A stretch of 33,721 nt of DNA from an uncultured bacterium (GTDB taxonomy: Bacteria > Vulcanimicrobiota > Vulcanimicrobiia > Vulcanimicrobiales > Vulcanimicrobiaceae). Under the pieces are notes generated by a model, which was not told where the DNA came from, did no database searches, and saw only the letters and a program-made list of their open reading frames with translations. Positions 7,265 through 15,746 of this stretch are shown here, one piece after another. A program made the translations under genes and the position numbers. Location of the stretch: assembly GCA_903829325.1 (NCBI GenBank), contig CAIKPM010000031.1:1-33721 (forward strand), in the 5' to 3' direction. How positions within the stretch are numbered: position 1 is the first letter of the stretch; every line of letters begins with the position of its first letter.

Positions 7265-8403
7265 TCACTCCAAGGGGCATTTATCTCCACCTGCCGTTCT
7301 GCCCGTATCTGTGCCCGTATTGTGATTTTGCGAAAGAACTTTGGAATGCGCAGCGAGCTGCTCGGTATCTGCGGGCCTTGCGCAGCGAGATTACGGCGGC
7401 GCCTGCCTTGCCGGCAACGACCCTCTTCCTGGGCGGCGGCACACCCAATCTTTATCCAGCCGACGACCTGGTGGGCTTGGTAACCCTCGTGCGCGAGCAT
7501 TTTGCGTTACCGAACGACGCTGAAATTAGCATCGAGTGCAATCCTGATTTGGCGTTGTGTGAGAGCTTCGCAAGCTACGTCGAGGCTGGGATTACTCGTG
7601 TGTCGTTCGGGGTCCAATCGTTCGTCCCGCACGAGCTCAAGACGCTCGGGCGGCGTCATCGGAGCGAAGACGTCGTCGAAGTGGTGCGGCGCGCGCGCGC
7701 TGCGGGGCTACAAGCGCTTTCGCTCGATTTGATTTTCGGGACCCCGGGGCAAACGCTCGCCTCACTCGACGTTTCCCTCGACGCGGCGCTTGCGCTCGAT
7801 TTGCCCCATCTCTCGGTGTACGGGCTCACCGTGGAAGAGGGAACCCCGTACGCCACCTGGCGTAGCCGCATGCCGCAGCTTTTCGATGACGATGTCAAAG
7901 ATGCGGCGCTCTACGAACGAGTGATCGAACGCTTAAGCGCTGCGGGTTACGAGCACTATGAATTGAGTAATTTTGCTCGCCCCGGGTCGCGCTCTGAGCA
8001 TAATACGCAATATTGGAATAATGATGAGTATATGGGGTTTGGCTTGGGTGCCGCGTCGTACCAATCCGGGACCCGCTCGGTGCGTACCCGCGATTACCAA
8101 AGCTATGTTGCAGCGGTCGAGGCTGGACGCCCGGTTGCGTGTGAGTCTGAGCACTTGACTCCAGCGGCGCGGCTTGGTGAAGCGATTATGTTGGCTTTGC
8201 GGCGGCGGGAAGGAGTGGATGCGGCGGAATTTGCCCGGCGGTATCAGGTTGACGTGTGCGAGCAATACGCCGCGGTCTTGCAGCAGTGGCAAGAGCTCGG
8301 ATTGCTCGAGTGGGATACTCAGGGGTTTCGTTTGAGTGCCGCGGGTCGTCCACTCGCCAACGAAGTGTGCGCGGCTTTTCTTGCCCCGGCGGAATACGCA
8401 TGA
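7264..8403 (+). CDS. hemW: HemW-like radical SAM heme chaperone with probable AUC start
   Basis: HemW binds heme and a [4Fe-4S] cluster and is thought to insert heme into respiratory enzymes. It is often misnamed coproporphyrinogen dehydrogenase. The radical SAM cysteines are in FCPYLCPYCDF (C-x3-C-x2-C followed by Asp-Phe, the HemW rather than HemN form). Next come GGGTPN, a HemW-like SFGVQSF and the C-terminal HemW domain. The open frame has no ATG, GTG or TTG before these cysteines; the first canonical start (TTG 7378) would remove the cluster. An AGGAG ribosome site at 7251-7255 sits eight bases before ATC 7264, which overlaps the plsX TAA as TAATC. Starting there gives ITPRGIYLHLPFC, the normal N-terminal length, and 379 residues. 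A sequencing error of ATG to ATC is the alternative. Confidence 0.88.
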   Translation: MTPRGIYLHLPFCPYLCPYCDFAKELWNAQRAARYLRALRSEITAAPALPATTLFLGGGTPNLYPADDLVGLVTLVREHFALPNDAEISIECNPDLALCESFASYVEAGITRVSFGVQSFVPHELKTLGRRHRSEDVVEVVRRARAAGLQALSLDLIFGTPGQTLASLDVSLDAALALDLPHLSVYGLTVEEGTPYATWRSRMPQLFDDDVKDAALYERVIERLSAAGYEHYELSNFARPGSRSEHNTQYWNNDEYMGFGLGAASYQSGTRSVRTRDYQSYVAAVEAGRPVACESEHLTPAARLGEAIMLALRRREGVDAAEFARRYQVDVCEQYAAVLQQWQELGLLEWDTQGFRLSAAGRPLANEVCAAFLAPAEYA

Positions 8404-9482
8404 GTAAAATCGTGCCTGTCCGTGGCATTCCCGCAGCGGTTTCGACCTTGCTGCGGTTTTGTTTCGCGGCTGCTTTTGGGGTAAGCGGATTTTTTCTCGG
8501 ACGCGCATTGGATCTCGATGTGTTGGCTCTGCATTTAGCCAGCAGTATGTGGCAGAATCTCTTCCGTTTCGGTAGTCCGGTGTTGGGGTCGTTGGGCTTT
8601 GTGGTGTTGTCGCCATTTGCCCAGCGGATTTTCGAGCGCGAATTAGTGTTTCTCGAGGAAGCCTCGGAGTCGTTGAGCCAGGAAGAAATCCTCGGTTGTG
8701 CTGCGGGGTTTGCGATTGCCCTCGTGCTTGCGCTGCTTTTACGCTTTCTGCTCGCTCGCTTGTTGGCGTTCGCGGGCGAAGCAGGGGACGTGCTCTTTTT
8801 GCTCGCCGCATGCTTGCTCGCCGCGAGCACTATGTACGTGGGCCTGCGAGTGGGAGCGCGCCGCCGGGATGAGAGCGTCACGAATTCAGGCGTGGCTCGG
8901 CGCGAATTGCTGCTCGATACCTCGGTGATTATCGATGGGCGTATTGTGGAAATCTCTCGGACAGGCTTTCTGGAGGGGGTTTTTCTCGTGCCACGCTTTG
9001 TCTTAGGGGAATTGCAGACGATTGCTGATTCGCATGATCCCGTTCGCCGGGCACGCGGTCGCCGCGGTTTAGAGTTACTGACTGAATTGACCGAACAGGC
9101 TGATGTTGTCGTGCTCGAGGCGCCCGAACAAGCCGAGCTGGAAGTCGATGCGCGTTTGGTGATCCTTGCTAAGGAGCGCGCTGCGTGCTTGCTTACCAGT
9201 GACTACAATTTGAATCGCGTGGCGACTGTAGAGGGTGTTCGGGTTCTCAACGTCAACGAGCTTGCCCAAGCGATGCGCCCAGTTTTGCAAATTGGTCAAG
9301 AGCTCACCGTAACGATTACTCGTGATGGCCGCGAAGCGCATCAAGGAATTGGCTACCTCGACGATGGCACCATGATCGTCGTCGAAAATGGCCGTGCGCA
9401 TCGAGGAGAGGATATATCGGTGACGGTTACTAGCGTCATCCAAACCGCAGCAGGGCGAATGATTTTCGCGAAGCCCGGATGA
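8400..9482 (+). CDS. Membrane-anchored PIN/TRAM domain protein (YacL-like)
   Basis: The 360-residue protein has about four membrane segments in residues 10-155, then a PIN nuclease domain starting LLLDTSVIIDGRI (Asp173 is a predicted metal ligand) with further acids in ELQTIAD and TSDYNLN, then a C-terminal TRAM domain (GQELTVTITRDGREAHQGIGYLDDGTMIVVENG). This is the architecture of Bacillus YacL, whose RNA target is not well established. The ATG at 8400 overlaps the hemW stop by ATGA; earlier in-frame starts would lie deep in hemW. It is followed directly by ispD, the same neighbour as in Bacillota. The TRAM domain suggests binding to structured RNA; nuclease activity is inferred from the PIN residues. 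Confidence 0.92.
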   Translation: MSKIVPVRGIPAAVSTLLRFCFAAAFGVSGFFLGRALDLDVLALHLASSMWQNLFRFGSPVLGSLGFVVLSPFAQRIFERELVFLEEASESLSQEEILGCAAGFAIALVLALLLRFLLARLLAFAGEAGDVLFLLAACLLAASTMYVGLRVGARRRDESVTNSGVARRELLLDTSVIIDGRIVEISRTGFLEGVFLVPRFVLGELQTIADSHDPVRRARGRRGLELLTELTEQADVVVLEAPEQAELEVDARLVILAKERAACLLTSDYNLNRVATVEGVRVLNVNELAQAMRPVLQIGQELTVTITRDGREAHQGIGYLDDGTMIVVENGRAHRGEDISVTVTSVIQTAAGRMIFAKPG

Positions 9483-10420
9483 GACGTTGGGCGGCCATTG
9501 TGGTCGCAGCCGGTCAAGGTCGTCGTTTCGGTCGGCCGAAGCAATTGGTCGATCTCGCTGGTCGGCCGGTGGTGGCTTGGTCGCTGGCGGTGTTTGCGAG
9601 TATGCCGGAGATTCGCGAACTGGTGTTAGTGGTCGAGCCTGGGATGGAGTCGATCTTCTGGCCTCTGCTGGGCGACGTGCTGGGTGAACACCAGCGCGGG
9701 CATATCGCGTCAGGTGGCGCGACTCGTCAAGAGAGCGTGGTGGCCGGTTTAGCGGCGGTTGGCTCGGCGATTGAGGGCGTACTGGTGCATGATGGTGCGC
9801 GGCCCTTGGTGCGCGCGGAAGACGTCCGCCGTGGCATGCGCATGGTCACCGAAGGCCAGGCTGCGCTGTTGGCCTCGCCAGTGGTTGATACGCTGAAAAT
9901 GGTTGATGAGCACGGCAAAGTCCAGCGCACACTCGATCGCTCGTTGCTGTGGGCAGCGCAGACGCCGCAGCTTGCCACCCTCAAAGATATGCGTCAAGCA
10001 CACGAAGAGGCTCGTCGTGCCGCTTGGAGCGCGACCGATGATGCCGCGCTGCTCGAACGTAGTGGGATTGCCGTGTTAGTGGTGCCGGGGTATAGCGACA
10101 ATTTCAAGATTACTCTTCCGGGCGATCTCGCTCGGGCCGAAGCGATTTTGCGGCGCCGCGAACCGGTGTTGCCCAACGAGGAAGAAGTCTTGCTCCTCGA
10201 GGCGTTCGTGCCGGCGGACGCGCTAGCGGCGATCTTGGCTGAAATCGAGGCCTGCGATGGCGACGTTGACGGTATCGATCGCGATCTACCGCGCTCGGTT
10301 GCTGTTCGCGCCTACTTGCGCGCCAGCAGCTTGGAACGCTTCCATCGCCATTTTGCTGAGATCGTCGGCGATCAGGGCACGTTCACGACCCGCTTTTCCC
10401 ACGCGATGGCGCGCCTATGA
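9479..10420 (+). CDS. ispD: IspD (MEP cytidylyltransferase) with an unusual C-terminal extension
   Basis: IspD joins CTP and 2-C-methyl-D-erythritol 4-phosphate in the non-mevalonate isoprenoid pathway. The first 225 or so residues are a complete IspD: the nucleotide loop VAAGQGRRFGRPKQ, GGATRQESV, VHDGARPLV, ATDDAALLE and the closing KITLPGDLARAEAIL. The usual family length is about 225-235 residues, but here the frame continues to 313. The extra 88 residues from about 226 (EEEVLLLEAFVPADALAA onward) are acidic then mixed helical. I do not recognise them as IspF or any other domain. Overlaps by ATGA with the PIN/TRAM gene before it and ispF after it support an intact reading frame rather than a frameshift. 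The extension's role is unknown. Confidence 0.94.
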   Translation: MRRWAAIVVAAGQGRRFGRPKQLVDLAGRPVVAWSLAVFASMPEIRELVLVVEPGMESIFWPLLGDVLGEHQRGHIASGGATRQESVVAGLAAVGSAIEGVLVHDGARPLVRAEDVRRGMRMVTEGQAALLASPVVDTLKMVDEHGKVQRTLDRSLLWAAQTPQLATLKDMRQAHEEARRAAWSATDDAALLERSGIAVLVVPGYSDNFKITLPGDLARAEAILRRREPVLPNEEEVLLLEAFVPADALAAILAEIEACDGDVDGIDRDLPRSVAVRAYLRASSLERFHRHFAEIVGDQGTFTTRFSHAMARL

Positions 10421-10923
10421 GTAGCGCATCGGTGGTCGCACCGATGCGTATCGGCCATGGCTTCGATGTCCATCGTTTGGTCGCAGGGCGCCGTTTGATG
10501 CTTGGTGGAATTCACGTGCCGGCGCCGGTTGGTTCGCTGGGTCATTCCGATGGCGACGCGTTGCTCCACGCGCTGGCTGATGCGCTGCTCGGGGCGGCCT
10601 GCCTGGGGGATTTGGGCGGCCTTTTCCCAGATACCGATCCCGCGTATCGCGATGCTGATTCACTCGATTTGCTCGCGATTTGCGCGGCGCACATCGAAGC
10701 TGCGGGTCTGATGGTTGGCAACATCGATGCGACCATCGTGCTCCAGCAACCACGCCTTGCTCCTTTTCTCCAAATGATGCGTCAACGAATCGCACAGACG
10801 CTGGGAATTGCGATGGAACAAATTAGCATTAAAGCAAAAACAAGCGAGGGGCTCGGTTACACGGGTGATGGTAGTGGCATTGCCGCGTACGCGGTCGTGA
10901 TATTGCAGCGCATATCCGCATGA
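10417..10923 (+). CDS. ispF: 2-C-methyl-D-erythritol 2,4-cyclodiphosphate synthase
   Basis: IspF cyclises CDP-methylerythritol 2-phosphate, releasing CMP, in the MEP pathway. The protein has the zinc-site motif GHGFDVH (Asp17, His19), a further ligand histidine at His51 in HSDGDALLHA, the FPDTDP loop, and the C-terminal KAKTSEGLGYTGDGSGIAA, all at their family positions. It is 168 residues with the ATG at 10417, which overlaps the ispD stop as ATGA. A shorter start at Met10 is possible and would remove a non-conserved tail. The gene is separate from ispD, not fused, but the two are translationally coupled. The enzyme is a cytosolic homotrimer by family knowledge. Confidence 0.97.
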   Translation: MSSASVVAPMRIGHGFDVHRLVAGRRLMLGGIHVPAPVGSLGHSDGDALLHALADALLGAACLGDLGGLFPDTDPAYRDADSLDLLAICAAHIEAAGLMVGNIDATIVLQQPRLAPFLQMMRQRIAQTLGIAMEQISIKAKTSEGLGYTGDGSGIAAYAVVILQRISA

Positions 10924-12380
10924 CCACTTGGGGAGATCAGCCTTTGCGACTGCGCTTTGCACCTTCGCCGACTGGGTCGTTGCATGTCGGCGGGGCGCGC
11001 ACCGCATTGTTTAATTATTTGCTCGCGAAACGGAGCGGTGGCAGCTTTATCTTGCGGATCGAAGATACCGATGCGAGTCGGAATCGGCGCGAGAGCGAAG
11101 CGGCGGTCCTCGATGATTTGCATTGGCTCGGCTTGAGTTGGGACGAAGGCCCGGACGTTGGCGGCCCCTATGGCCCGTACCGGCAATCGGAGCGCGCGGA
11201 ACTCTACGCAGCCGCGGCGGCAGAACTCTTGGCAAGGGGCGCGGTCTACGAATGTTTTTGCAGTGCCGATGAACTCGCGCGTGAACAGAGCGAACAGAAA
11301 GCAGCGGGCATCATCGCTACCCGCTATCAAGGCCGCTGTGCGACTCTGTCGGTCGAACAGCGCGCGACCTTGCGTGCCGAAGGCCGTAACCCCGCGTTGC
11401 GCTTCCGTATCCCCCCCGGCCAGACGGTGGTGAGTGATCTCGTCCACGGTCCGGTTACCTTTGAGCATGCTATCCTCGGTGATTTCGTGGTTGTGCGCTC
11501 GACGGGTGTCCCGACCTATAATTTTGCCGCTGCCTTCGACGATGCGCAGATGGCGATCGATGTCGTGGTGCGCGGCGACGAGCACCTTTCGAATACACCC
11601 TTGCAGCTCTTGGTCTTGCAAGCCCTGGGCTTGCCAGCGCCGCGTTATGCGCATGTGCCGTTGATCCTCAACGAAGATCATCAAAAGTTGAGTAAACGTC
11701 ATCAGACCGTCGGGGTTGCCGAGTATCGGAAAGAGGGCTACTTAGCGAGTGCGTTGCGCGACCATTTGGCGCTTTTGGGTTGGTCGCCGGGGGACGAGCG
11801 CGAGCATTTCACCCTGGCTGAGTTAACGTCCGAGTTTTCGCTCGAGCGTGTCGGGCGTTCGGCGTCGGTGTATAATGCGGCACGCTTGCGCGCGTTCAAC
11901 GCGCGCGCGCTTCGTTCGCTCGCCCCCGACGAATTGCGTGGACTGATCGCCCAATGGCTGCGCGAGGCGGGGTATCACCGTTTCGCCGAGGGTCCCGCGC
12001 TCGAGCGCTTCGTTGAGGCCTACGGCGCCGAAATCACGACCTTGGGGGAAGTGGTTGGCTTCGCTCGGCGGCTGGATGAAATGCCTGAGGCTACCCCCGA
12101 ATTGCGCCAACGCCTGAGTGATCCGTTGGTTCGGTCGTATCTGCTTGCTCTGCTCGAGGGCGCTCAAGCTGATCCGGCTGCCTTTGTGCGTGAACCCAAA
12201 GTCTTGGTCGCTCCCTCGGCCAAGCAAGTGGGTCTGGCGCCGAAACTCGCGTACGAGGCACTGCGTCTGGCGGTAAGCGGCACGGCTCACGGAGCTCCGT
12301 TGAAGCTTGTACTCGATTTGGTGGGAGAAGAACAGGTGCTTGAGCGTCTGCGGGTCGCGACGCATTTGACGCCTGCATGA
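10920..12380 (+). CDS. gltX: Glutamyl-tRNA synthetase
   Basis: This class I synthetase charges tRNA-Glu and, in bacteria lacking GlnRS, often tRNA-Gln before amidation. The nucleotide motif [21 protein letters not shown] (HIGH class, here HVGG) and the KLSKRH form of the KMSKS loop near residue 255 are both present, as is ILRIEDTD. The length of 486 residues is usual for bacterial GltX. The ATG overlaps the ispF stop as ATGA and the gene's own stop overlaps cysE the same way. Its place between ispF and cysE matches Bacillota gene order. No second gltX or glnS is seen in the window, so discrimination against tRNA-Gln cannot be judged. Confidence 0.97.
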   Translation: MTTWGDQPLRLRFAPSPTGSLHVGGARTALFNYLLAKRSGGSFILRIEDTDASRNRRESEAAVLDDLHWLGLSWDEGPDVGGPYGPYRQSERAELYAAAAAELLARGAVYECFCSADELAREQSEQKAAGIIATRYQGRCATLSVEQRATLRAEGRNPALRFRIPPGQTVVSDLVHGPVTFEHAILGDFVVVRSTGVPTYNFAAAFDDAQMAIDVVVRGDEHLSNTPLQLLVLQALGLPAPRYAHVPLILNEDHQKLSKRHQTVGVAEYRKEGYLASALRDHLALLGWSPGDEREHFTLAELTSEFSLERVGRSASVYNAARLRAFNARALRSLAPDELRGLIAQWLREAGYHRFAEGPALERFVEAYGAEITTLGEVVGFARRLDEMPEATPELRQRLSDPLVRSYLLALLEGAQADPAAFVREPKVLVAPSAKQVGLAPKLAYEALRLAVSGTAHGAPLKLVLDLVGEEQVLERLRVATHLTPA

Positions 12381-13024
12381 CGCTCTTCGAGGAACTGCGC
12401 GCTGACCTCCGTGCACCGTTTGAGCGGGATCCGGCGGTCACCCATTGGATCGATGTGCTTTTGTCGTACCCGGGGGTGCATGCGATCGTTGCGTATCGCT
12501 TTCTGCATCGCTTGCACCGCTGGGGGGTGCCGGTACTCCCGCGCTTCCTAGCGCATCTGGTTCGCCGCTACACTGGGGTCGAGATCCATCCGGGAGCGGT
12601 GATCGGGGCGGGGTGTTTCATCGATCATGGCATGGGGGTGGTCATCGGGGCGACCGCGGTGCTCGGCAAGAACGTGACCCTCTATCAGGGCGTGACGCTG
12701 GGGGGTACCAGTCTAGAGCGCTCGGAGAAGCGCCATCCGACCCTGGACGATCATGTTATCATAGGAGTCGGTGCAGCCGTCTTGGGCAACATTACGGTTG
12801 GTGCGCATGCGCGAATTGGAGCCGGCTCGGTTGTCGTCAAGTCTGTTCCGGCCTATGCCACGGTCGTCGGGGTCCCGGGCCACATTGTCTTACAAGACGG
12901 TGTGGCGGTGCCATCCACCGAGCAACGCATACGGGCACTCGAAACCAAACTTGCCGCGTACGAACAACAGCTTTCTCGTCAAGGAAACGGGCAGAACAAC
13001 AACGATGGCGCTGCGTCTCTTTAA
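12377..13024 (+). CDS. cysE: Serine O-acetyltransferase
   Basis: CysE makes O-acetylserine from serine and acetyl-CoA, the carbon skeleton for cysteine. The 215-residue protein is the short (EpsC/Bacillus-like) type: a helical N-terminal half, then a left-handed beta-helix built from hexapeptide repeats ([52 protein letters not shown]). Catalytic His84 is in FIDHGMG. The C-terminal tail is a short predicted coiled coil ([13 protein letters not shown]). The start overlaps gltX by ATGA; the end overlaps cysS by 20 bases. With serA and the nearby phosphatase it completes the route from 3-phosphoglycerate to O-acetylserine. The O-acetylserine sulfhydrylase is not in the window. Confidence 0.96.
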   Translation: MTLFEELRADLRAPFERDPAVTHWIDVLLSYPGVHAIVAYRFLHRLHRWGVPVLPRFLAHLVRRYTGVEIHPGAVIGAGCFIDHGMGVVIGATAVLGKNVTLYQGVTLGGTSLERSEKRHPTLDDHVIIGVGAAVLGNITVGAHARIGAGSVVVKSVPAYATVVGVPGHIVLQDGVAVPSTEQRIRALETKLAAYEQQLSRQGNGQNNNDGAASL

Positions 13025-14477
13025 TACGCGAACCCGCTCGGTTGAGCCGTTTTCAACCTATGAGGAAGGCCACGCTCGCATCTACGTGTGCGGCTTAACC
13101 CCCTCGGCGCAGGCTCATCTGGGCCACGCGCGTTCTTTTCTGTTTTTCGATGTTTTGCGCCGCTATCTGGTTCACCAAGGGCTCCGCGTGACTTACGTGC
13201 AGAATGTGACCGATATCGATGATCGCAGCATCGCGACTGCGCTCGAACGGGGCGGTTCTTGGCTCGATATTATCGGCGAGCATTATGCCTCGTTTTCTGC
13301 TTCGATGCGCAAACTGGGCGTTTCGCCGCCTGATTTCGAGCCCCGTGCGACCGAGCATATGCCTGCGATCGTGACCATGATTGGCGATCTCTTGCAGAGC
13401 GGGCACGCGTACGTTGCCCCAGACGGGGTGTATTACCGCGTAGCGAGCTTCCCGCGCTACGGTGCCTTTTCCGGACGGAATCTCGATGAACTGTTGGTCG
13501 GTGCGCGGGTTGCTGTTGGTGAGCAGAAAACCGATCCACTCGATTTTGCCCTGTGGAAGTTTGCGAAACCCGGTGAGCCTTCGTGGCCGACGCCCTGGGG
13601 CGCCGGGCGCCCAGGCTGGCACATCGAGTGCTCGGCGATGTCGGCAAGCCTGCTGGGCGTGCCTTTCGATATCCACGGTGGCGGCACAGACCTGATTTTC
13701 CCTCACCACGAAAACGAAATTGCTCAAACCGAAGCACTCGTGCCTGGGCCAATGGCGAATTTTTGGCTGCACGGTGGCTTGCTCTTGTTCGATGGCAAAA
13801 AAATGTCCAAATCGCTGGGTAATTTTGAGCCGCTTGCGCATTTGCTTGAGCGGCACGATCCCCAAGCGATTCGGCTGTTGTTTTTGCAGACCGGTTACCG
13901 CAAGCCGATGAATTTCACCGAAGAAGCTTTGGCAGGGGCAACCGCAGGGATTCGGCGCTTGTTCGATTCGTACGAGCTTCTTCGAGCGGCGCCGCTCGTT
14001 GAGCCCTTCGCTGATGTCGCTCAGCAGCGGTTTGACGCCTTCCCACAACGCTTCTTCCAGGCCCTCGATGACGATATGAATACGTCTTCGGCACTCTCGG
14101 TCTTGTTTGAGGTGGCGGCGGAAGCTCGCGCTCTCGCTCAAAGCGGAGCAGCGTCTGCTCTGGCCGGGTTTTTGCAGCAGGGGCTCGAACTACTCGGGCT
14201 TGACCCGCAAGCGCGCTGCGAAGAAGAACCACAACTCGCGGCTGATTTCGTCTTGCGGCTGCAAGCTGCGCTGGATGCTGGGGCTGGTGCCGCCGCCCTC
14301 ACGCTCGATCGTGACGCGCTTGCGGCAGAGGCTATCGCTGCGGTGCTTGCTGCACGCACAGCCGCGCGGCAGCGCAAAGATTTTTCCCTATCAGATCGAC
14401 TGCGCGCTTCGCTCGCGCAGGTCGGTATTCTCGTGAAGGACGAAGCGTCCGGATCGACTTGGAGCATCGTCGAATGA
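13005..14477 (+). CDS. cysS: Cysteinyl-tRNA synthetase
   Basis: This class I enzyme charges tRNA-Cys. Seen in order are the zinc cysteine in VCGLTP, the HIGH-type motif HLGH in [30 protein letters not shown] with a second zinc ligand, [13 protein letters not shown] supplying the histidine/glutamate ligands, and [11 protein letters not shown]. The C-terminal DALR-like region ends near [13 protein letters not shown]. The ATG at 13005 gives 490 residues, normal for the family; the open frame extends back into cysE but that part is unrelated sequence. The 20-base overlap with cysE suggests coupling. The stop overlaps rlmB as ATGA. Linkage to cysE puts cysteine supply and use in one transcript. 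Confidence 0.97.
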   Translation: MALRLFNTRTRSVEPFSTYEEGHARIYVCGLTPSAQAHLGHARSFLFFDVLRRYLVHQGLRVTYVQNVTDIDDRSIATALERGGSWLDIIGEHYASFSASMRKLGVSPPDFEPRATEHMPAIVTMIGDLLQSGHAYVAPDGVYYRVASFPRYGAFSGRNLDELLVGARVAVGEQKTDPLDFALWKFAKPGEPSWPTPWGAGRPGWHIECSAMSASLLGVPFDIHGGGTDLIFPHHENEIAQTEALVPGPMANFWLHGGLLLFDGKKMSKSLGNFEPLAHLLERHDPQAIRLLFLQTGYRKPMNFTEEALAGATAGIRRLFDSYELLRAAPLVEPFADVAQQRFDAFPQRFFQALDDDMNTSSALSVLFEVAAEARALAQSGAASALAGFLQQGLELLGLDPQARCEEEPQLAADFVLRLQAALDAGAGAAALTLDRDALAAEAIAAVLAARTAARQRKDFSLSDRLRASLAQVGILVKDEASGSTWSIVE

Positions 14478-15637
14478 AGAACCCGTCCCCGCGTCGCAGT
14501 GCCAAACCCGGTGTCGCCGGTAAGCCTACTTTTGGCAAAAGTGCCGATGGCAAGCGTTCGTTTGCCAAGCCGGCACCCGCCGGGAAGCGACGCCCTTTCG
14601 GCGAGAAGCCAGCCCCCGGTGAGAAACGCCCGTTCGGCGACAAGCCTGCCTATGGCGAGAAGCGTCCTTTTGGCGAGAAACCCGGCTTTGGCGAGAAGCG
14701 TCCCTTCGGCGATAAGCCTGCTTTTGGCGAGAAACGGGCTTTTGGCGCAAAACGTCCTTTCGGCGAGAAACGTCCCGCTGCACAACGCCCGTTCACGGCG
14801 AAGCACGAGGATGAGATCGTGCCGTCGCAGCGCCCTGATTTCGCGACTCCTATGCCGCAGCAGGCTCGCCGTCGGCGGCTCGAGCCGGGGCTCGATTTTG
14901 ATGACGTCATCTATGGCTTGCACGCAGTAGACGAAGCCCTACGCTCTGGCGAGAAACTCAAGCGCCTCTATATCGGACGTGAGCGTGAGCGCGAAGTCGC
15001 CGTGCGCGATATGGTGCTTCTGGCCAAAGCACAGCAGGTTGAAATCTTGTTTGAGGCGGGGCCGTTTTTTTCACGCTTCCCATATAAAGCCCACCAGAAT
15101 ATTGTCGCGATCGGCGAACCCTTCGCGTACATTTCCTTGGATGAAGCGATCGCCTTACGCAAGACCCAGCGGCTGATCGTCTTGCTCGATCATCTGACCG
15201 ATCCGCACAACGTTGGAGCCATCTTGCGCACAGCCGAGTGCGCGGGCGCGCAAGCGGTGGTCTTGCCCGATCGGCGTTCGGCTGGGATTAATGCGACGGT
15301 TCGCAAAGGCGCGGCCGGTGCGGCTTCGCACTTGCCGGTGGCGAAAGTGGGCAATATTTCGGCCGCGATTCGTGCGCTCAAAGCGGCCAATTTTACCGTG
15401 GTCGGTGCCGCGCTTGAAGAGCGTTCGGTGGCTTTGAGTGCCGCGACCCTCGGCGATGATGTCGCCTTAGTGATTGGTGCTGAGGGAACCGGTTTAAGTA
15501 AACTTGTCGCCAAAAACTGTGATGAGTTGGTGAAAATTCCCTTATTGGGTAAGGTGGAATCGCTGAACGCCTCAGTCGCGACGGGCGTGCTGCTCTACGA
15601 GATCGTGCGTCGGCGGATGGCTAGCGCGAAAGAATAA
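14474..15637 (+). CDS. rlmB: 23S rRNA 2'-O-methyltransferase RlmB-like (SpoU) with basic repeat N terminus
   Basis: The C-terminal part, from about residue 140 to 387, is a SpoU-type SPOUT methyltransferase: substrate-binding domain (IYGLHAVDEALRSG), motif 1 in LTDPHNVGAILRTAE, motif 2 in VIGAEGTGLSKL and motif 3 in IPLLGKVESLNASVATGVLLYE. RlmB methylates the ribose of a 23S rRNA guanosine (G2251 in E. coli); other SpoU members cannot be excluded. The first 110 residues are unusual: a lysine/glycine-rich tract with five 12-residue units of the type RPFGEKPAFGEK (residues 40-99). That tract is likely disordered and may bind RNA. The ATG at 14474 is chosen for its ATGA overlap with cysS. It is the last gene of the overlapping run. 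Confidence 0.93.
   Translation: MKNPSPRRSAKPGVAGKPTFGKSADGKRSFAKPAPAGKRRPFGEKPAPGEKRPFGDKPAYGEKRPFGEKPGFGEKRPFGDKPAFGEKRAFGAKRPFGEKRPAAQRPFTAKHEDEIVPSQRPDFATPMPQQARRRRLEPGLDFDDVIYGLHAVDEALRSGEKLKRLYIGREREREVAVRDMVLLAKAQQVEILFEAGPFFSRFPYKAHQNIVAIGEPFAYISLDEAIALRKTQRLIVLLDHLTDPHNVGAILRTAECAGAQAVVLPDRRSAGINATVRKGAAGAASHLPVAKVGNISAAIRALKAANFTVVGAALEERSVALSAATLGDDVALVIGAEGTGLSKLVAKNCDELVKIPLLGKVESLNASVATGVLLYEIVRRRMASAKE
14591..14770 (+). repeat. Five tandem 36-base coding repeats inside rlmB
   Basis: Five units of 36 bases encode variants of RPFGEKPAFGEK. The fifth is made of two six-residue half units (RAFGAK, RPFGEK). Copies differ at several bases, mostly at third positions or in the Glu/Asp and Ala/Gly alternation, so the array is in frame and not a recent perfect duplication. 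Confidence 0.9.
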
Positions 15638-15658
15638 GCTCTAGCTTGATTCTTGCCC

Positions 15659-15687
15659 TTGACGTTGGAGAAGGACTCTCCTATACT
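15659..15687 (+). promoter_or_regulatory. Sigma70-type promoter of sigH
   Basis: TTGACG at 15659-15664 and TATACT at 15682-15687 are separated by exactly 17 bases, five of six matches to each consensus box. Transcription should begin around 15694, leaving a leader of about 50 bases before the sigH ATG. This is the best promoter seen in the window and marks the break between the long overlapping gene run and sigH. Confidence 0.8.
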
Positions 15688-15746
15688 CGGAAGGTCATTC
15701 TGTTTTTGCTTGATGTTGGTGTATCCCGAAAGGTCTCCGAACGAAT

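Noticed and set aside
7378-8403. hemW starting at TTG 7378
   Set aside because: This start would remove the HLPFC and C-x3-C-x2-C radical SAM region, which reads perfectly in the same frame upstream.
12771-13004. 78-codon N-terminal extension of cysS
   Set aside because: It overlaps cysE in another frame, has no similarity to CysS, and the normal CysS start MALRLFNT is at 13005.
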